Positions 44,222 to 53,123 of a stretch of DNA of 64,000 bases are shown here, piece by piece. This stretch comes from SPCO01 sp964427285 (GTDB lineage: Bacteria > Chloroflexota > Limnocylindria > Limnocylindrales > CSP1-4). Positions within the stretch are counted from its first letter, which is position 1; every line of letters starts with the position of its first letter. The stretch spans positions 28,897-92,896 of the forward strand of contig CAYRTS010000003.1 of the NCBI GenBank assembly GCA_964427285.1, in the 5' to 3' direction. The notes under the pieces are model-generated. The model saw only the letters and a list, made by a program, of their open reading frames with translations, ran no database searches and had not been told where the DNA came from. The translations under genes and the position numbers were made by a program.

Positions 44222-45376
44222 ATGAGTCAGGCTCGCTCCGATGTCGTCGTGATTGGCGGCGGGATCGTCGGCACGGCGGCGGCGGCGTTCCTGGCGGAAG
44301 CGGGCGCGCGGGTCACCCTCATCGAGCGGGAAGGGCTCGCGTCGGGCGCCTCGGGCGCAAATTCGGGCGTCGTCCAGCATCCGTTCGATCCCGTGCTCGC
44401 TGCCCTCTACCGCGAGACGATCGGCCTCTACCGAGAGCTGGCGACCGCGGACCTTGGGTTCCGTCTCGGCGCTGAGCCAGCCGGGCTGCTGTACGTCTCG
44501 ACCGACGAGGCGGCCGTTCGAAGCGTTGACCGTTCGCTCGCCGACACCTTTCCCGAGCTGACTCGCGACGTTGTCTCCGGGCCCGCACTCGAGCGTCTCG
44601 ACCCTGCCGTCGCTCCGGGTATTCACGCCTGCCGTGTCGGGATCGGGTACCCGGTCTACCCCGGCGCCTCGACGTATGCCTACGCGACTCTCGCGGAGCG
44701 CCGCGGCGTCCAGATCCGGCTGGGACGAACGGCCCGGTTGGTCAATCGAGGGGACGACGTCACAGGCGTCGTCGTGGACGGACACGTCCTGCCGTGCGAC
44801 GCGGTCCTCGTGGCGGCTGGCCCATGGGCGCCCGAGCTGATTGACCCGACCGGTCACTGGCGACCGATTCGACCTCGCTGGGGAGTCGTCGTGGAGGTGG
44901 AACTCACTGACGGGCCCACCCATGTCCTCGAAGGAGCCGAGATCAAGGCGATGGTTGATACCCCACTGTCCGCGCCCGGAACGGGAACCGGCGACGCCGA
45001 TGACCTCGTCGACTTCAGCCTCGTGCCGCTGCCGGGGCTCGCCACGGTCGGGTCCACGTCGCTCGCCGCCCAGCCCGACCCGTCCGCCTGGGTCGAGCGG
45101 ATCCTCAGCCGCGCAGCGACGTTCGTGCCGCGCGTCGCCGATGCCCCAATCCGCGGTGCACGCGCCTGTGCCCGACCCCAGAGTGCGGACGGCAGGCCGC
45201 TCGTGGGGCGGGTCCCGGGCCGTCCCGGACTGTTCATCTGCGCCGGCCACGGGTCATGGGGCATCTCGACTGGTCCTGCCTCGGCGCGCCTCGTGGTCGA
45301 TGAGATCCTCGGGCGCGGGCCGGGCATCTCTCCCGATCTCGATCCCGCCAGGTTCGGGGCGCCAGCAGCGTTATGA
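44222..45376 (+). CDS. FAD-dependent amino acid oxidase-like protein (DadA/ThiO type)
   Basis: A 384-residue DAO-family flavoprotein. The dinucleotide motif VVVIGGGIVGTAAAAFLAEAG opens the protein, SGASGANSGVV is the flavin-contact motif of this family, and GHGSWGISTGPASARLVVD closes it. Such enzymes oxidise the C-N bond of glycine, sarcosine or D-amino acids with oxygen or an electron acceptor. The ATG is preceded by GAGGAT. It converges on ccdA with a six-base overlap. The substrate is unknown. Confidence 0.85.
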   Translation: MSQARSDVVVIGGGIVGTAAAAFLAEAGARVTLIEREGLASGASGANSGVVQHPFDPVLAALYRETIGLYRELATADLGFRLGAEPAGLLYVSTDEAAVRSVDRSLADTFPELTRDVVSGPALERLDPAVAPGIHACRVGIGYPVYPGASTYAYATLAERRGVQIRLGRTARLVNRGDDVTGVVVDGHVLPCDAVLVAAGPWAPELIDPTGHWRPIRPRWGVVVEVELTDGPTHVLEGAEIKAMVDTPLSAPGTGTGDADDLVDFSLVPLPGLATVGSTSLAAQPDPSAWVERILSRAATFVPRVADAPIRGARACARPQSADGRPLVGRVPGRPGLFICAGHGSWGISTGPASARLVVDEILGRGPGISPDLDPARFGAPAAL

Positions 45377-46048
45377 GCGACCGAATACCAGCAGGATGTT
45401 GTCCCGGTTCAGGATGAGATCGCCAACGCCCACGGCGACCAGTAGGATCCCGCCGATGACCTCGATCGTGCGGTGCCGGCTGGCGATGAAGCGAACGATC
45501 TGCTCGCGCCGCGCCCCGGCCAGGAGCGACAACAGGACGAGCGGCAGCCCGAATCCGAGGCCATACGCGAGGAACGTCGCGATCCGCGGCAGGATCTCAG
45601 CCAAGCCGACCGAGTAGGCGATCAGCGAGAGCGCGAAGGCTCCGGCGCAGGGCAGCGCAAGCGGACCGAGCATCAGCCCATACAGGTACGCCTGCGCGAA
45701 CGGGTTGGCGACGAGCGGGACGCTGGTGCCCGGCAGTCGCTCGAACGGGTTGCGACCGGCCACGAGCAGGAGTCCGAGGACGATGAGCAGCCCGTCCACG
45801 AACGGGATGAGATAGCCAAGCAATGCGCCGATCGGGATCGCGACGATCACCAGGACGACCGCCACCGCGAGCATGGTGCTGAGGACGCCGGCCAGGATGA
45901 GGAGACCAAGCAACCCGGTCCCCCGCCGGCCGGTCAGGGCTGCGGAATTGGCCGAGAGGTAGGTCAGGAAGCTCGGGTAGAGCGGCAGCAGGCAGGGGCT
46001 TGCCGCACTGCCAAGGCCCAGGGTGAACGCCAGCCAGAGGCCGTCCAG
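45371..46048 (-). CDS. ccdA: CcdA-type membrane thiol-disulfide transporter; start codon unusual
   Basis: A six-helix protein of about 226 residues that carries reducing power across the membrane to periplasmic thioredoxin-like proteins. Helix 1 is LWLAFTLGLGSAASPCLLPL, with the conserved Ser-Pro-Cys; the partner Cys is in LPCAGAFALSL. The frame through helix 1 is open, but from the upstream stop near 46115 down to TTG 45913 it has no ATG, GTG or TTG. A start at 45913 would delete helix 1 and its catalytic Cys. CTG 46048, just beyond the tlpA stop, is used here as the best guess. Translation by coupling, a frameshift from tlpA, or a sequence error are alternatives. Confidence 0.7.
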   Translation of the reverse strand: MDGLWLAFTLGLGSAASPCLLPLYPSFLTYLSANSAALTGRRGTGLLGLLILAGVLSTMLAVAVVLVIVAIPIGALLGYLIPFVDGLLIVLGLLLVAGRNPFERLPGTSVPLVANPFAQAYLYGLMLGPLALPCAGAFALSLIAYSVGLAEILPRIATFLAYGLGFGLPLVLLSLLAGARREQIVRFIASRHRTIEVIGGILLVAVGVGDLILNRDNILLVFGRS

Positions 46049-46049
46049 G

Positions 46050-46721
46050 TCAGGCGCCGTGTGCTTCGGCCAGGGCGACGATCTCGTCCGGACTCTTGTG
46101 TCCGTACTCGGTGAGCGTCACCTGGCCGTCCGTTCCGACGATCGCGATCGGAGTCGAGGGTGGGTTGAGGAACTGATCGCCGAAGTCGGCAGCGAGCGCG
46201 CGCCCCACATCGTTCCCGGCGATGGCGTAGCGGCCGTCAAAGCCGTTCCGCTCGCGGTATGCGGCGAGGCTGGCCGCGTCTTCGTTCGGGTCGACATCGA
46301 GCACGACATAGACGACCGAGTCGGCTGGCAGCCGCCCGAGGGCGGTCATGACGTCGCCCTGCTGGGCACGGCAGTTGGAGCACCAGATCGCCATCGATTC
46401 GATGAGAATCACCTTGCCGGCATGATCCGCGATCCGGAACGTCTCGCCGGTCGACACGTCCACGAGCGGAGCGGTCGCCCAGGCCTGCGCCAGGACCACG
46501 GCGGGGGCGGTGCTCGGTGGGACGGCACCGGGTGCGGCCGTTGTCGGCGCCGTCGTCGGCGCCAACGAAGCGGAAGGGGATGTGGGTGCCGCTGCGCTGG
46601 TTGCCGCGGGCACAGGGGTGGCAACGGGCTCCGGTGCCGCTTGACCAGCGCAAGCCGCGACGACTAGGAGCATGGCGATCGTCGGCGCGATCCGGGCGAT
46701 GACCGGGAATCGAGTCAGCAT
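46050..46721 (-). CDS. TlpA/ResA-like thioredoxin lipoprotein
   Basis: A 223-residue exported protein: a short leader ending at lipobox VAAC, a proline/alanine/threonine linker of about 60 residues, then a thioredoxin fold with active site MAIWCSNCRAQQGD and a cis-Pro region PSTPIAIVG. It reduces disulfides outside the membrane with electrons from the adjoining CcdA. ATG 46721 is used; TTG 46739 would add six residues. It is divergent from the flavin oxidoreductase gene at 46846. Confidence 0.85.
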   Translation of the reverse strand: MLTRFPVIARIAPTIAMLLVVAACAGQAAPEPVATPVPAATSAAAPTSPSASLAPTTAPTTAAPGAVPPSTAPAVVLAQAWATAPLVDVSTGETFRIADHAGKVILIESMAIWCSNCRAQQGDVMTALGRLPADSVVYVVLDVDPNEDAASLAAYRERNGFDGRYAIAGNDVGRALAADFGDQFLNPPSTPIAIVGTDGQVTLTEYGHKSPDEIVALAEAHGA

Positions 46722-46845
46722 CCGCACATCTTGCGTCAATCAGATGACCGTTCGATGTCACGACGGGAACGGCGTTCGATGCGGCCGCTTCCTGCGGTAC
46801 CCTCGCCTCCTCGAGTCGCGCAGGAGCCGTGGGTGATCCGATCGA

Positions 46846-48837
46846 ATGACTGATTCCTCGTCGGCGCGGCCATTCCCTCGCCTGTTCGAGCCGCTTCGGA
46901 TCGGGAGCGTGACCCTGCGCAACCGGATCGTGTCGTCGGGCCATGACACGGTGATGGCCGCCGACGGGATGGTTACCGAGCAATTGATCGCCTACCAGGC
47001 GGCTCGGGCTGCCGGCGGGGTCGGGTTGATCGTGGTCCAGGTGGCGGGCGTCCACGAGACGGCGCGCTACACGTCGCACATCCTGATGGCGACCGAGGAC
47101 GCCTGCATCCCCGGCTACCGTCGACTCGCTCAGGTCGTCCACGGCCACGGCAGCGCGATCGTCGGCCAGCTGTTCCATGACGGTCGGGAGCTGATGGAGT
47201 CTCCTGATGGCACACTCCCGGTCGCCCTCGCGCCGTCGGCCGTGCCCAACGAGCGGTTCCACGTCATGCCGCGGGCCATACCCATCCCGCTGATCGAGGA
47301 GATCCGGGCCGGGTACGCCTCAGCGGCACGCCGACTGTGCCAGGCCGGACTTGATGGGGTCGAGGTCGTGGCCAGCCATGGCTATCTGCCAGCCCAGTTC
47401 CTCAACCCGCGGGTCAACCTGCGAACGGACCAATATGGCGGCAGCGCCGAGAACCGGCTCCGGTTCCTGCGCGAGACGATCGCTGGGATCCGGGCAGAGA
47501 TTGGACGCGAGCCGGTGGTCGGGCTACGCATCTCGATCGACGAAATTACGCCCGAGGGCCTCACCCCCGACGATGTCCTGCCGGCCCTGGCGACGCTCGA
47601 CGCCGACGGCCTCCTCGATTACGTGAGCGTCGTTGCGGGGACCTCGGCGACGCTCGCGGGATCGGGCCATATCGTCCCGCCGATGACCTGGCCCAATGCC
47701 TACACGGCGCCGCTCGCCGCGAAGGCGAAGTCGGTCGTGTCGGTCCCGGTCATCGTGGCCGGCCGGATCAACCAGCCCCAGGAGGCCGAACGGATCCTGG
47801 AACTGGGGCAGGCCGATGCGTGCGCCATGACCCGGGCGCTGATCTGCGACCCGCTCCTGCCGGTCAAGGCCGCCGATGGTCGAACCGACGAGATCCGCGC
47901 CTGTGTCGGCTGCAACCAGGCGTGCATCGGGCACTTCCACGCCGGCTACCCGATCTCGTGCATCCAGTACCCGGAAAGCGGGCGCGAGCTCGACTTCCCG
48001 GAGGCAGCGCCGAGGACGCACGCCCTCGCGCGAACGGTCATGGTCGTCGGAGGCGGTCCCGGTGGCCTGAAGGCCGCGACCGTCGCCGCCGAGCGCGGCC
48101 ACCGAGTGACCCTGTACGAGGCGGCCCGGCGGGTTGGCGGCCAGGTCCTCCTCGCAGAACGGGTCCCCGATCGCGCGGAATTCGGGGGTGTCGTGACCAA
48201 TCTCCTGGGCGAGGCGGAACGCGCCGGCGTCCAGATCGTCACCGGCACCACCGTCGACCTCGACCTTGTCAGGCGTGAGCACCCAGACGTGGTGATCGTT
48301 GCGACCGGCGCTGGGCCTCGCCGACCGCCGATCGAGCTGACCGGAGCGCCGATCGTGCTCGATGCGTGGGAGGTTCTGCGCGGGGCGCAGGTCCCCGACG
48401 GGCGAATCGTGGTCGCCGACTGGCGGTGCGACTGGGTCGGCCTGGGGATGGCGCAGCTCCTCGCCGAGCGCGGCCGGAAGGTCACCCTGGGCGTGGACGG
48501 GTACATGCCCGGGCAACGCATCCAGCAGTACGTCCGCGACGCGATGATCGCGGCCGTGACCCGGGCCGGTGTCGATGTGCGACCACTCGTCCGCCTGTTT
48601 GGTTATGACGGATCGGCGGTCTTCTTCCAGCACGTGCTCACAGGCGAAGCCGTCATCGTGGAGGATGCGGCCGCACTGGTGCTGGCCCAGGGGCATGACC
48701 CGGTCGATGGCCTGCTGATAGCCCTGGAGGCCCCGGGCGCGTTTGACGGGGAGGTCCACGGGATCGGCGACTGCCTCTCGCCCCGGACCGTGGAGGAGGC
48801 GGTTCTCGAAGGGCTCAGGGTGGCCAGCGCCCTCTGA
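46846..48837 (+). CDS. NADH:flavin oxidoreductase, old yellow enzyme / 2,4-dienoyl-CoA reductase type
   Basis: The 663 residues have the three-part layout of this family: an FMN TIM barrel (1-340; EPLRIGSVTLRNRIV, VASHGYLPAQFLNPRVN and RTDQYGGSAENRLRFL), a 4Fe-4S motif CVGCNQACIGHFHAGYPISC (C-x2-C-x3-C-x11-C), and a C-terminal FAD/NAD(P) domain starting VMVVGGGPGGLKAA. Relatives reduce enoyl or dienoyl groups or demethylate N-methyl compounds. A TACCCT -10-like box at about 46797 is a weak promoter candidate. No operon partner is evident. Confidence 0.88.
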   Translation: MTDSSSARPFPRLFEPLRIGSVTLRNRIVSSGHDTVMAADGMVTEQLIAYQAARAAGGVGLIVVQVAGVHETARYTSHILMATEDACIPGYRRLAQVVHGHGSAIVGQLFHDGRELMESPDGTLPVALAPSAVPNERFHVMPRAIPIPLIEEIRAGYASAARRLCQAGLDGVEVVASHGYLPAQFLNPRVNLRTDQYGGSAENRLRFLRETIAGIRAEIGREPVVGLRISIDEITPEGLTPDDVLPALATLDADGLLDYVSVVAGTSATLAGSGHIVPPMTWPNAYTAPLAAKAKSVVSVPVIVAGRINQPQEAERILELGQADACAMTRALICDPLLPVKAADGRTDEIRACVGCNQACIGHFHAGYPISCIQYPESGRELDFPEAAPRTHALARTVMVVGGGPGGLKAATVAAERGHRVTLYEAARRVGGQVLLAERVPDRAEFGGVVTNLLGEAERAGVQIVTGTTVDLDLVRREHPDVVIVATGAGPRRPPIELTGAPIVLDAWEVLRGAQVPDGRIVVADWRCDWVGLGMAQLLAERGRKVTLGVDGYMPGQRIQQYVRDAMIAAVTRAGVDVRPLVRLFGYDGSAVFFQHVLTGEAVIVEDAAALVLAQGHDPVDGLLIALEAPGAFDGEVHGIGDCLSPRTVEEAVLEGLRVASAL

Positions 48838-48898
48838 AGCCGGCCCGGCCTTGTCGCAGGGCCGAGACTCTGTCACCCGAGCTGGTCCGAGACGTTGT

Positions 48899-49135
48899 CA
48901 CTCCGGCCACTCCGGCCACTCCGGCCACTCCGGCCACTCCGGCCACTCCGGCCNNNNNNNNNNNNNNNNNNNNNNNNNNNNNNNNNNNNNNNNNNNNNNN
49001 NNNNNNNNNNNNNNNNNNNNNNNNNNNNNNNNNNNNNNNNNNNNNNNNNNNNNCACTCCGGCCACTCCGGCCACTCCGGCCACTCCGGCCACTCCGGCCA
49101 CTCCGGCCACTCCGGCCACTCCGGCCACTCCGGCC
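48899..49135. repeat. 9-bp tandem repeat (CACTCCGGC) interrupted by an assembly gap
   Basis: About six perfect copies before the gap and nine after it. The unit keeps all reading frames open, so translated open frames here are meaningless. The assembly broke inside the array, so the true copy number is unknown. No promoter or gene is seen inside it. Confidence 0.95.
48954..49053. other. Assembly gap (100 N) inside the tandem repeat
   Basis: Exactly 100 N, a scaffolding placeholder; real length unknown. Confidence 0.95.
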
Positions 49136-49405
49136 TCGGGATTCAACTGCCAGTTGAGTCCCGACCACAGCTCCACGTGGACGGGTTCCCAGATTGCAGT
49201 TTGGGGGTTGGACGGTGCACGTTCATGCCGTTGACTCAACCAGGAGTTGATTTCGGAGCAGGGTATCGGGCACCACCGGGGTGATCGACGCGCTGTCCAT
49301 CGGGACAGCGTCTCCGAGCTGGTCCGGGGTGACAAACCCGCTGCCCAGTCAGGGGCTGACAGTGCGTCGCTGGCCGTCCACAAGATCCGGCCCGGCCTGC
49401 TCCCG

Positions 49406-50641
49406 TCAGGCGCGGCCACGGACGAGATCGATCAGTCGACCCAGGATCCGCTCGCCATCCGCGCGAATGCCGTTGTGCTCGTACTCGTTGGTGATCCAGG
49501 GTCGGAGGCCACGGATCGTTGCCGCGGTTTCCTCGGCGTACGCGCGCTCCACGTACAGGTCATCCACGTAGATCGTCGCGGCGACCGGCACCTCGTTGTG
49601 CCGCAGCTGCGCCTCGTCGTACAGCCTTGGCCAGGAGTGCTCTGCCAGGAGATTCGCGGCCTCGCGATGGGACCGCAGGGCGCCGTAGTCCTCGAACATC
49701 CACGGGTAGACGTGCTCGGCGGTAAAGGCTTCGGAGTCACGGACCGCGTCGGGCAGCAGGCGGTCCGCCGACCAGCGCGTCGGGACGCCGTCCGCGTATG
49801 ACGATTCATGGAGCGTCGCGTAGATCGGATTTCGCGCGAAGCTGACGGCGCCCTCAACGTCGGCCAGGAACGCCCGCGAGCCGAACGGGAGTTCCAGGAC
49901 GTGGTGGAGCTTCTCCCATCCGGCGCTATCGCCCAGCCAGAGCCCCATCTGCCGGAACCGCGGGACCGTCAATCGATCACCCGACGGGAGGCGGACCTCT
50001 TCGCCTGTCAGACGGCGGTGGATCTCCCTGACGCGGCCGCGATCGTCGCGGTAGCGCTCGAAGTAGCGCTCGTTCTTGTCGATCAGGCGGACGTACGTCG
50101 AGCGGTAAATGTCGTCGACCGGGCGCCCGATCGGGGCCAGGCCGCCGGTGATGAACGCTTCGCGGAGCCCCTCGGGCGCGATCGACAGGTAGGTCATCGA
50201 GGTGAATCCACCGAAGCTCTGCCCAAGCACGCTCCACTGCTCGACGCCCAGCTCCTGGCGGATCAGCTCAGCGTCGCGAACGATCGAATCGGCTCGAAAG
50301 TGGGTCAGGTACGCGGCCTGGGCGGCCGGCGTCTCCCCCGGGATCTCGCCGACCGGGGTTGAGCGACCAGTGCCGCGCTGATCGAGCAGCAGGACCCGGT
50401 AGTCCTTGAGCGCCCGAACCATCCAGCCGCTCGGGGGGCTGGTCGGCCGAACAGCCTCGAAGCCCGGGCCGCCCTGGAGGAAGACGAGGTACGGCCGGTT
50501 CGGGCCGTCCGGATCGGCGACCTCGCGGGTGAAGACACTGATCTGCGGTCCGTCCGGGCGGGCGTGGTCGAGCGGGACCGTGTGCTCGCGCTCGGTCAGG
50601 ACGGCGCCGGGGACTCGGTACATCGTGCCTATCGCATTCAT
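49406..50641 (-). CDS. Proline iminopeptidase (alpha/beta hydrolase, peptidase S33)
   Basis: A 411-residue cytosolic peptidase that removes N-terminal proline. The oxyanion segment LVFLQGGPGFEA, LLLDQRGTGRST and nucleophile elbow VLGQSFGGFTSM are characteristic of S33 prolyl aminopeptidases of the larger type. The C-terminal Asp and His region is around AATIYVDDLYVE and TNEYEHNGIR. It starts at ATG 50641, divergent from the PPOX gene, and lies downstream of the tandem repeat block. Confidence 0.85.
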   Translation of the reverse strand: MNAIGTMYRVPGAVLTEREHTVPLDHARPDGPQISVFTREVADPDGPNRPYLVFLQGGPGFEAVRPTSPPSGWMVRALKDYRVLLLDQRGTGRSTPVGEIPGETPAAQAAYLTHFRADSIVRDAELIRQELGVEQWSVLGQSFGGFTSMTYLSIAPEGLREAFITGGLAPIGRPVDDIYRSTYVRLIDKNERYFERYRDDRGRVREIHRRLTGEEVRLPSGDRLTVPRFRQMGLWLGDSAGWEKLHHVLELPFGSRAFLADVEGAVSFARNPIYATLHESSYADGVPTRWSADRLLPDAVRDSEAFTAEHVYPWMFEDYGALRSHREAANLLAEHSWPRLYDEAQLRHNEVPVAATIYVDDLYVERAYAEETAATIRGLRPWITNEYEHNGIRADGERILGRLIDLVRGRA

Positions 50642-50962
50642 CGCGCCCGAACTCTATCGTGGGCGCACGGGGCCGTGCTCGGCGCCGGGCTCGCGGGCGC
50701 GCCGGGTCGTGCTCAGCGTCGGGCGGTTGTCCCTCCGGACGATGCGCGTCGGATGCATAAGCCAGGTGGCGGTCGTCTCGCCCTGCCCCCTGCGCGCTGC
50801 GCCCTGCGGCGGGGGACAGAACTCGTCGTGGACCACGAACGGGTGCTCGTCACCGATCGCCCGCTATCGCGGTGTCTGATCTGCACCACGGAACATCAGT
50901 AAGCTGGCAGGGCCGCTCTGGGGCTTGCCCGGCCCTCGCTCGGCAGCACCAGGTGATACAGC
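50642..50962. other. 321-bp divergent intergenic region
   Basis: It separates the iminopeptidase and PPOX genes. It is GC-rich with short inverted repeats. No RNA gene, coding frame with family resemblance or clear promoter was found. The right edge has a duplicated TTGACTGACCCC (50963 and 50978) that forms the first codons of the PPOX gene. Confidence 0.4.
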
Positions 50963-52045
50963 TTGACTGACCCCAGGTTGACTGACCCCGGCCCGGCTGA
51001 CCGAGACACGGATGCGGCCCCCAACCCGGTAGCCGCTGGTCCCGTCAACTCGATCGACCCGCCGGGGGTCACGAGCTCCACCGGGACGGAGGCGAGCGCC
51101 GATCGGACGAAAGACCGTCGAGCATTCCTTCGGCAGCTGTCCGACGACGCCGTCTCAACCGCGGGGCGGCTGGCAGGCGTCAGCGCGATCATTCGGCGGA
51201 CCGTCGTGGGGGTCGGCGCGGCCGCGGTCCGTGGCCTCGATGCATCGGCCGGTGACGTGCCCGCGGCGAAACCGCCTGTTTCGGGGCCCGCCACGCCGGA
51301 CCTCGTACCGCCTGTGTTGGGGCCACCGCCGGACCACCCCGAGCCGACCGCGCCCGCAGACGCGCCCACGTCGACCGTCGGTTCGTACTCGCCCGTGCCG
51401 CCGCTGTCGGGACCGCCGCTGTCGGGACCGCCGCTGTCGGGACCGCCGCTGTCGGGACCGCCGGTGTCGGGACCGCCGGTGTCGGACCCCAGGCCGACCG
51501 CGACCGCCGACCCGCCCCAACTGGACCCCAGGCCGCCCGTCGCGCGAGTCGCGCCACCGCCAGCGGTCGCCCCCGCGCGAGTCGCGCCCCCGGCTCCCGC
51601 GCCCGCGCCAGCCGCGCCAGCCGCCCCGCGGGACCCCGTCCAAGCCTTGACGTCGGTCCAGCACGAGTTCCTGGCCGGCGCTTCAGGGGCAACGATGGCG
51701 GTCAACGATCCGTCCGGGCCACCTCACCTGACCGACTCGATGGTCCACTGGGACGGAACGCTCCTCCGGCTGCCGGCCCAGCTGTTCACCGCGCGCGCGA
51801 CAAACGTTGACCGGGACCCGCGCGTCAGCCTGCTCGTGCACGGCGCCAACCCCCAGTCATGGGTCGCGATCACGGGCACGGCGTCGCTCGTTCACGGCGA
51901 TCAAGCCGGGATCGAGACCCAGCTGATCCTGGCGAAATACGTCACCGAGGACGAGTTGGAACGGCGCTGGGCGGAGCTGGCGGCGGATGGGGATCGGATC
52001 GTGATCCAGGTCCGTCCGACCCGCTTCGTGTGGCGGCTGGCCTGA
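50963..52045 (+). CDS. Proline-rich protein with Tat-like motif and C-terminal PPOX (flavin/F420-binding) domain
   Basis: A 360-residue protein from TTG 50963. Residues about 50-80 read DRRAFLRQLSDDAVSTAGRL, resembling a twin-arginine motif but followed by only a moderate hydrophobic stretch (IRRTVVGVGAAAVRG). Residues 110-220 are a proline-rich linker including six PLSGP/PVSGP-type units. The last 135 residues form a pyridoxamine-phosphate-oxidase-like split barrel (GATMAVNDPSG, FTARATNVDRDPRVSLLVHG, WVAITGTASLVHG and RPTRFVWRL), which usually binds FMN or F420. The start is uncertain because of the duplicated TTGACTGACCCC at the 5' end. Confidence 0.7.
   Translation: MTDPRLTDPGPADRDTDAAPNPVAAGPVNSIDPPGVTSSTGTEASADRTKDRRAFLRQLSDDAVSTAGRLAGVSAIIRRTVVGVGAAAVRGLDASAGDVPAAKPPVSGPATPDLVPPVLGPPPDHPEPTAPADAPTSTVGSYSPVPPLSGPPLSGPPLSGPPLSGPPVSGPPVSDPRPTATADPPQLDPRPPVARVAPPPAVAPARVAPPAPAPAPAAPAAPRDPVQALTSVQHEFLAGASGATMAVNDPSGPPHLTDSMVHWDGTLLRLPAQLFTARATNVDRDPRVSLLVHGANPQSWVAITGTASLVHGDQAGIETQLILAKYVTEDELERRWAELAADGDRIVIQVRPTRFVWRLA
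51401..51490 (+). repeat. 15-bp tandem repeat encoding PLSGP units
   Basis: Six in-frame copies of CCGCTGTCGGGACCG, the last two with CCGGTG. The near-perfect identity suggests recent slippage within the linker of the PPOX protein. Confidence 0.95.
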
Positions 52046-52058
52046 CCGCCCTCAGCCG

Positions 52059-53031
52059 TCAGGCGACGATGCGCTCGCCGCTGTCCCGCGCGAAGAGGTG
52101 GACCCCCGAAGGTCGGATCTCGGCCGAAACCTGCTGACCGAGCGACAGCGGCAGGTCCGGATCGATGCGGGCGACCACGGTGGCCGAGCCAACATCGAGC
52201 TCGACGAAGGTGTCCGAGCCGATCGGCTCCATCAGCCCGACCACTGCGCCAAAGGTCGCCCGCCCAGGGGCCGAACCGTTGGGGTGCAGGACGACATCCT
52301 CGGCCCGGACGCCGAGCACGACGGTCGGCCAGGCACCATCCTCGAGACCGAGCGCGGCGGCCGATCCAAGATCGATCCGGACGTCAGGGCTCACGAATGC
52401 CACCCCGTCCGCACCCCGCTCGAGCGACCCCTCGAGCAGGCTCATCCTGGGCTTGCCGACGAACTCGGCGACGTAGAGGTTGCGCGGCTTGCCGTAGATG
52501 TCGCCCTGGGAGCCGGACTGCACGATCTTTCCGTCGCGCATGACGCAGATCAGGTCCGACAGCGTCATCGCCTCTTCCTGGTCGTGGGTGACGAAGACGG
52601 TCGTCGTNNNNNNNNNNNNNNNNNNNNNNNNNNNNNNNNNNNNNNNNNNNNNNNNNNNNNNNNNNNNNNNNNNNNNNNNNNNNNNNNNNNNNNNNNNNNN
52701 NNNNNNNTGGCCGCCGGCGGAGCTTGAGCGAAAAGCCGATGTTCTCGAACACCGTCATGTTCGGATAGAGCGCGTAACTCTGGAAGACCATCGCCATGCG
52801 TCGCTCGTTTGGCGGGACCGCGGTCACATCCCGATCGCCAAGCATGATGGAGCCGGCATCCGGTCTGTCGAGGCCGGCGATCAGGTTCAGGGTCGTGCTC
52901 TTGCCACAGCCAGACGGACCCAGGAGCGTAACAAACGCGCCGTCGGGGACTTCGAGGTTGAGATCGTCGACGGCGCGCACCGGCCCGTAGCGCCGTGCGA
53001 GATGCCGAAGACTGAGCGAGGCGACGGTCAT
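52059..53031 (-). CDS. ABC transporter ATP-binding protein, MalK/UgpC type, interrupted by an assembly gap
   Basis: The sugar importer ATPase. The 5' part has Walker A GPSGCGKSTTLNLIAG and VFQSYALYPNMTVFENIGF. The 3' part has TTVFVTHDQEEAMTLSDLI and a TOBE domain (VVLGVRAEDVVLHPNG). The signature and Walker B motifs fall in the 100-N gap; comparison with intact family members suggests that about 270-300 bases are missing, so the frame across the gap cannot be trusted. It lies behind a GTCGAC palindrome shared with the permease operon at 56333 and probably powers that permease. Confidence 0.85.
52608..52707. other. Assembly gap (100 N) inside the ATPase gene
   Basis: Placeholder length; by family alignment the true gap is nearer 270-300 bases. 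Confidence 0.95.
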
Positions 53032-53072
53032 GGACCTCTCCGCGGCTGGGACGAGGCCGAAGGGCCACGCCG

Positions 53073-53090
53073 TAGATTGTCGACAATCTA
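53073..53090. promoter_or_regulatory. Perfect 18-bp GntR-type palindrome TAGATTGTCGACAATCTA
   Basis: Centred on GTCGAC, in the TTGTNNACAA class typical of FCD-domain GntR regulators. It contains the -10 of the ATPase promoter, so a bound repressor would block polymerase directly. Confidence 0.75.
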
Positions 53091-53114
53091 CCGGCCGCGC
53101 GCGCCGAGCGTCAA
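53085..53114 (-). promoter_or_regulatory. Promoter of the MalK-like ATPase gene
   Basis: Minus strand: TTGACG (53109-53114), 18-base spacer, TAGATT (53085-53090) within the palindrome. The start codon is at 53031. Confidence 0.6.
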
Positions 53115-53123
53115 GGCTGGACC

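Larger units (their letters stand above)
48871..49334. mobile_element. Possible remnant with inverted ends TGTCACCC / GGGTGACA around the tandem repeat
   Basis: TGTCACCC (48871-48878) and its complement GGGTGACA (49327-49334) bound the repeat block. CCGAGCTGGTCCG also occurs at both ends (48877-48889 and 49314-49326) in the same direction. The right end, read leftwards, resembles the terminal sequence of IS481-type elements, but no transposase reading frame is present. The stretch from 49136 to 49405 has no recognisable gene. Confidence 0.3.

Noticed and set aside
48899..49135. CRISPR array
   Set aside because: The repeats are contiguous 9-mers without spacers and there are no cas genes.
48898..49419. 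Open frames through the 9-bp repeat encoding (GVA)n, (HSG)n or (PEW)n
   Set aside because: A 9-bp unit without stop codons keeps all frames open and the array contains a gap; no start or family support.
52384..52607. A frameshift mutation in the MalK-like ATPase
   Set aside because: The frame change coincides with the 100-N placeholder, so it reflects unknown gap length, not a mutation.
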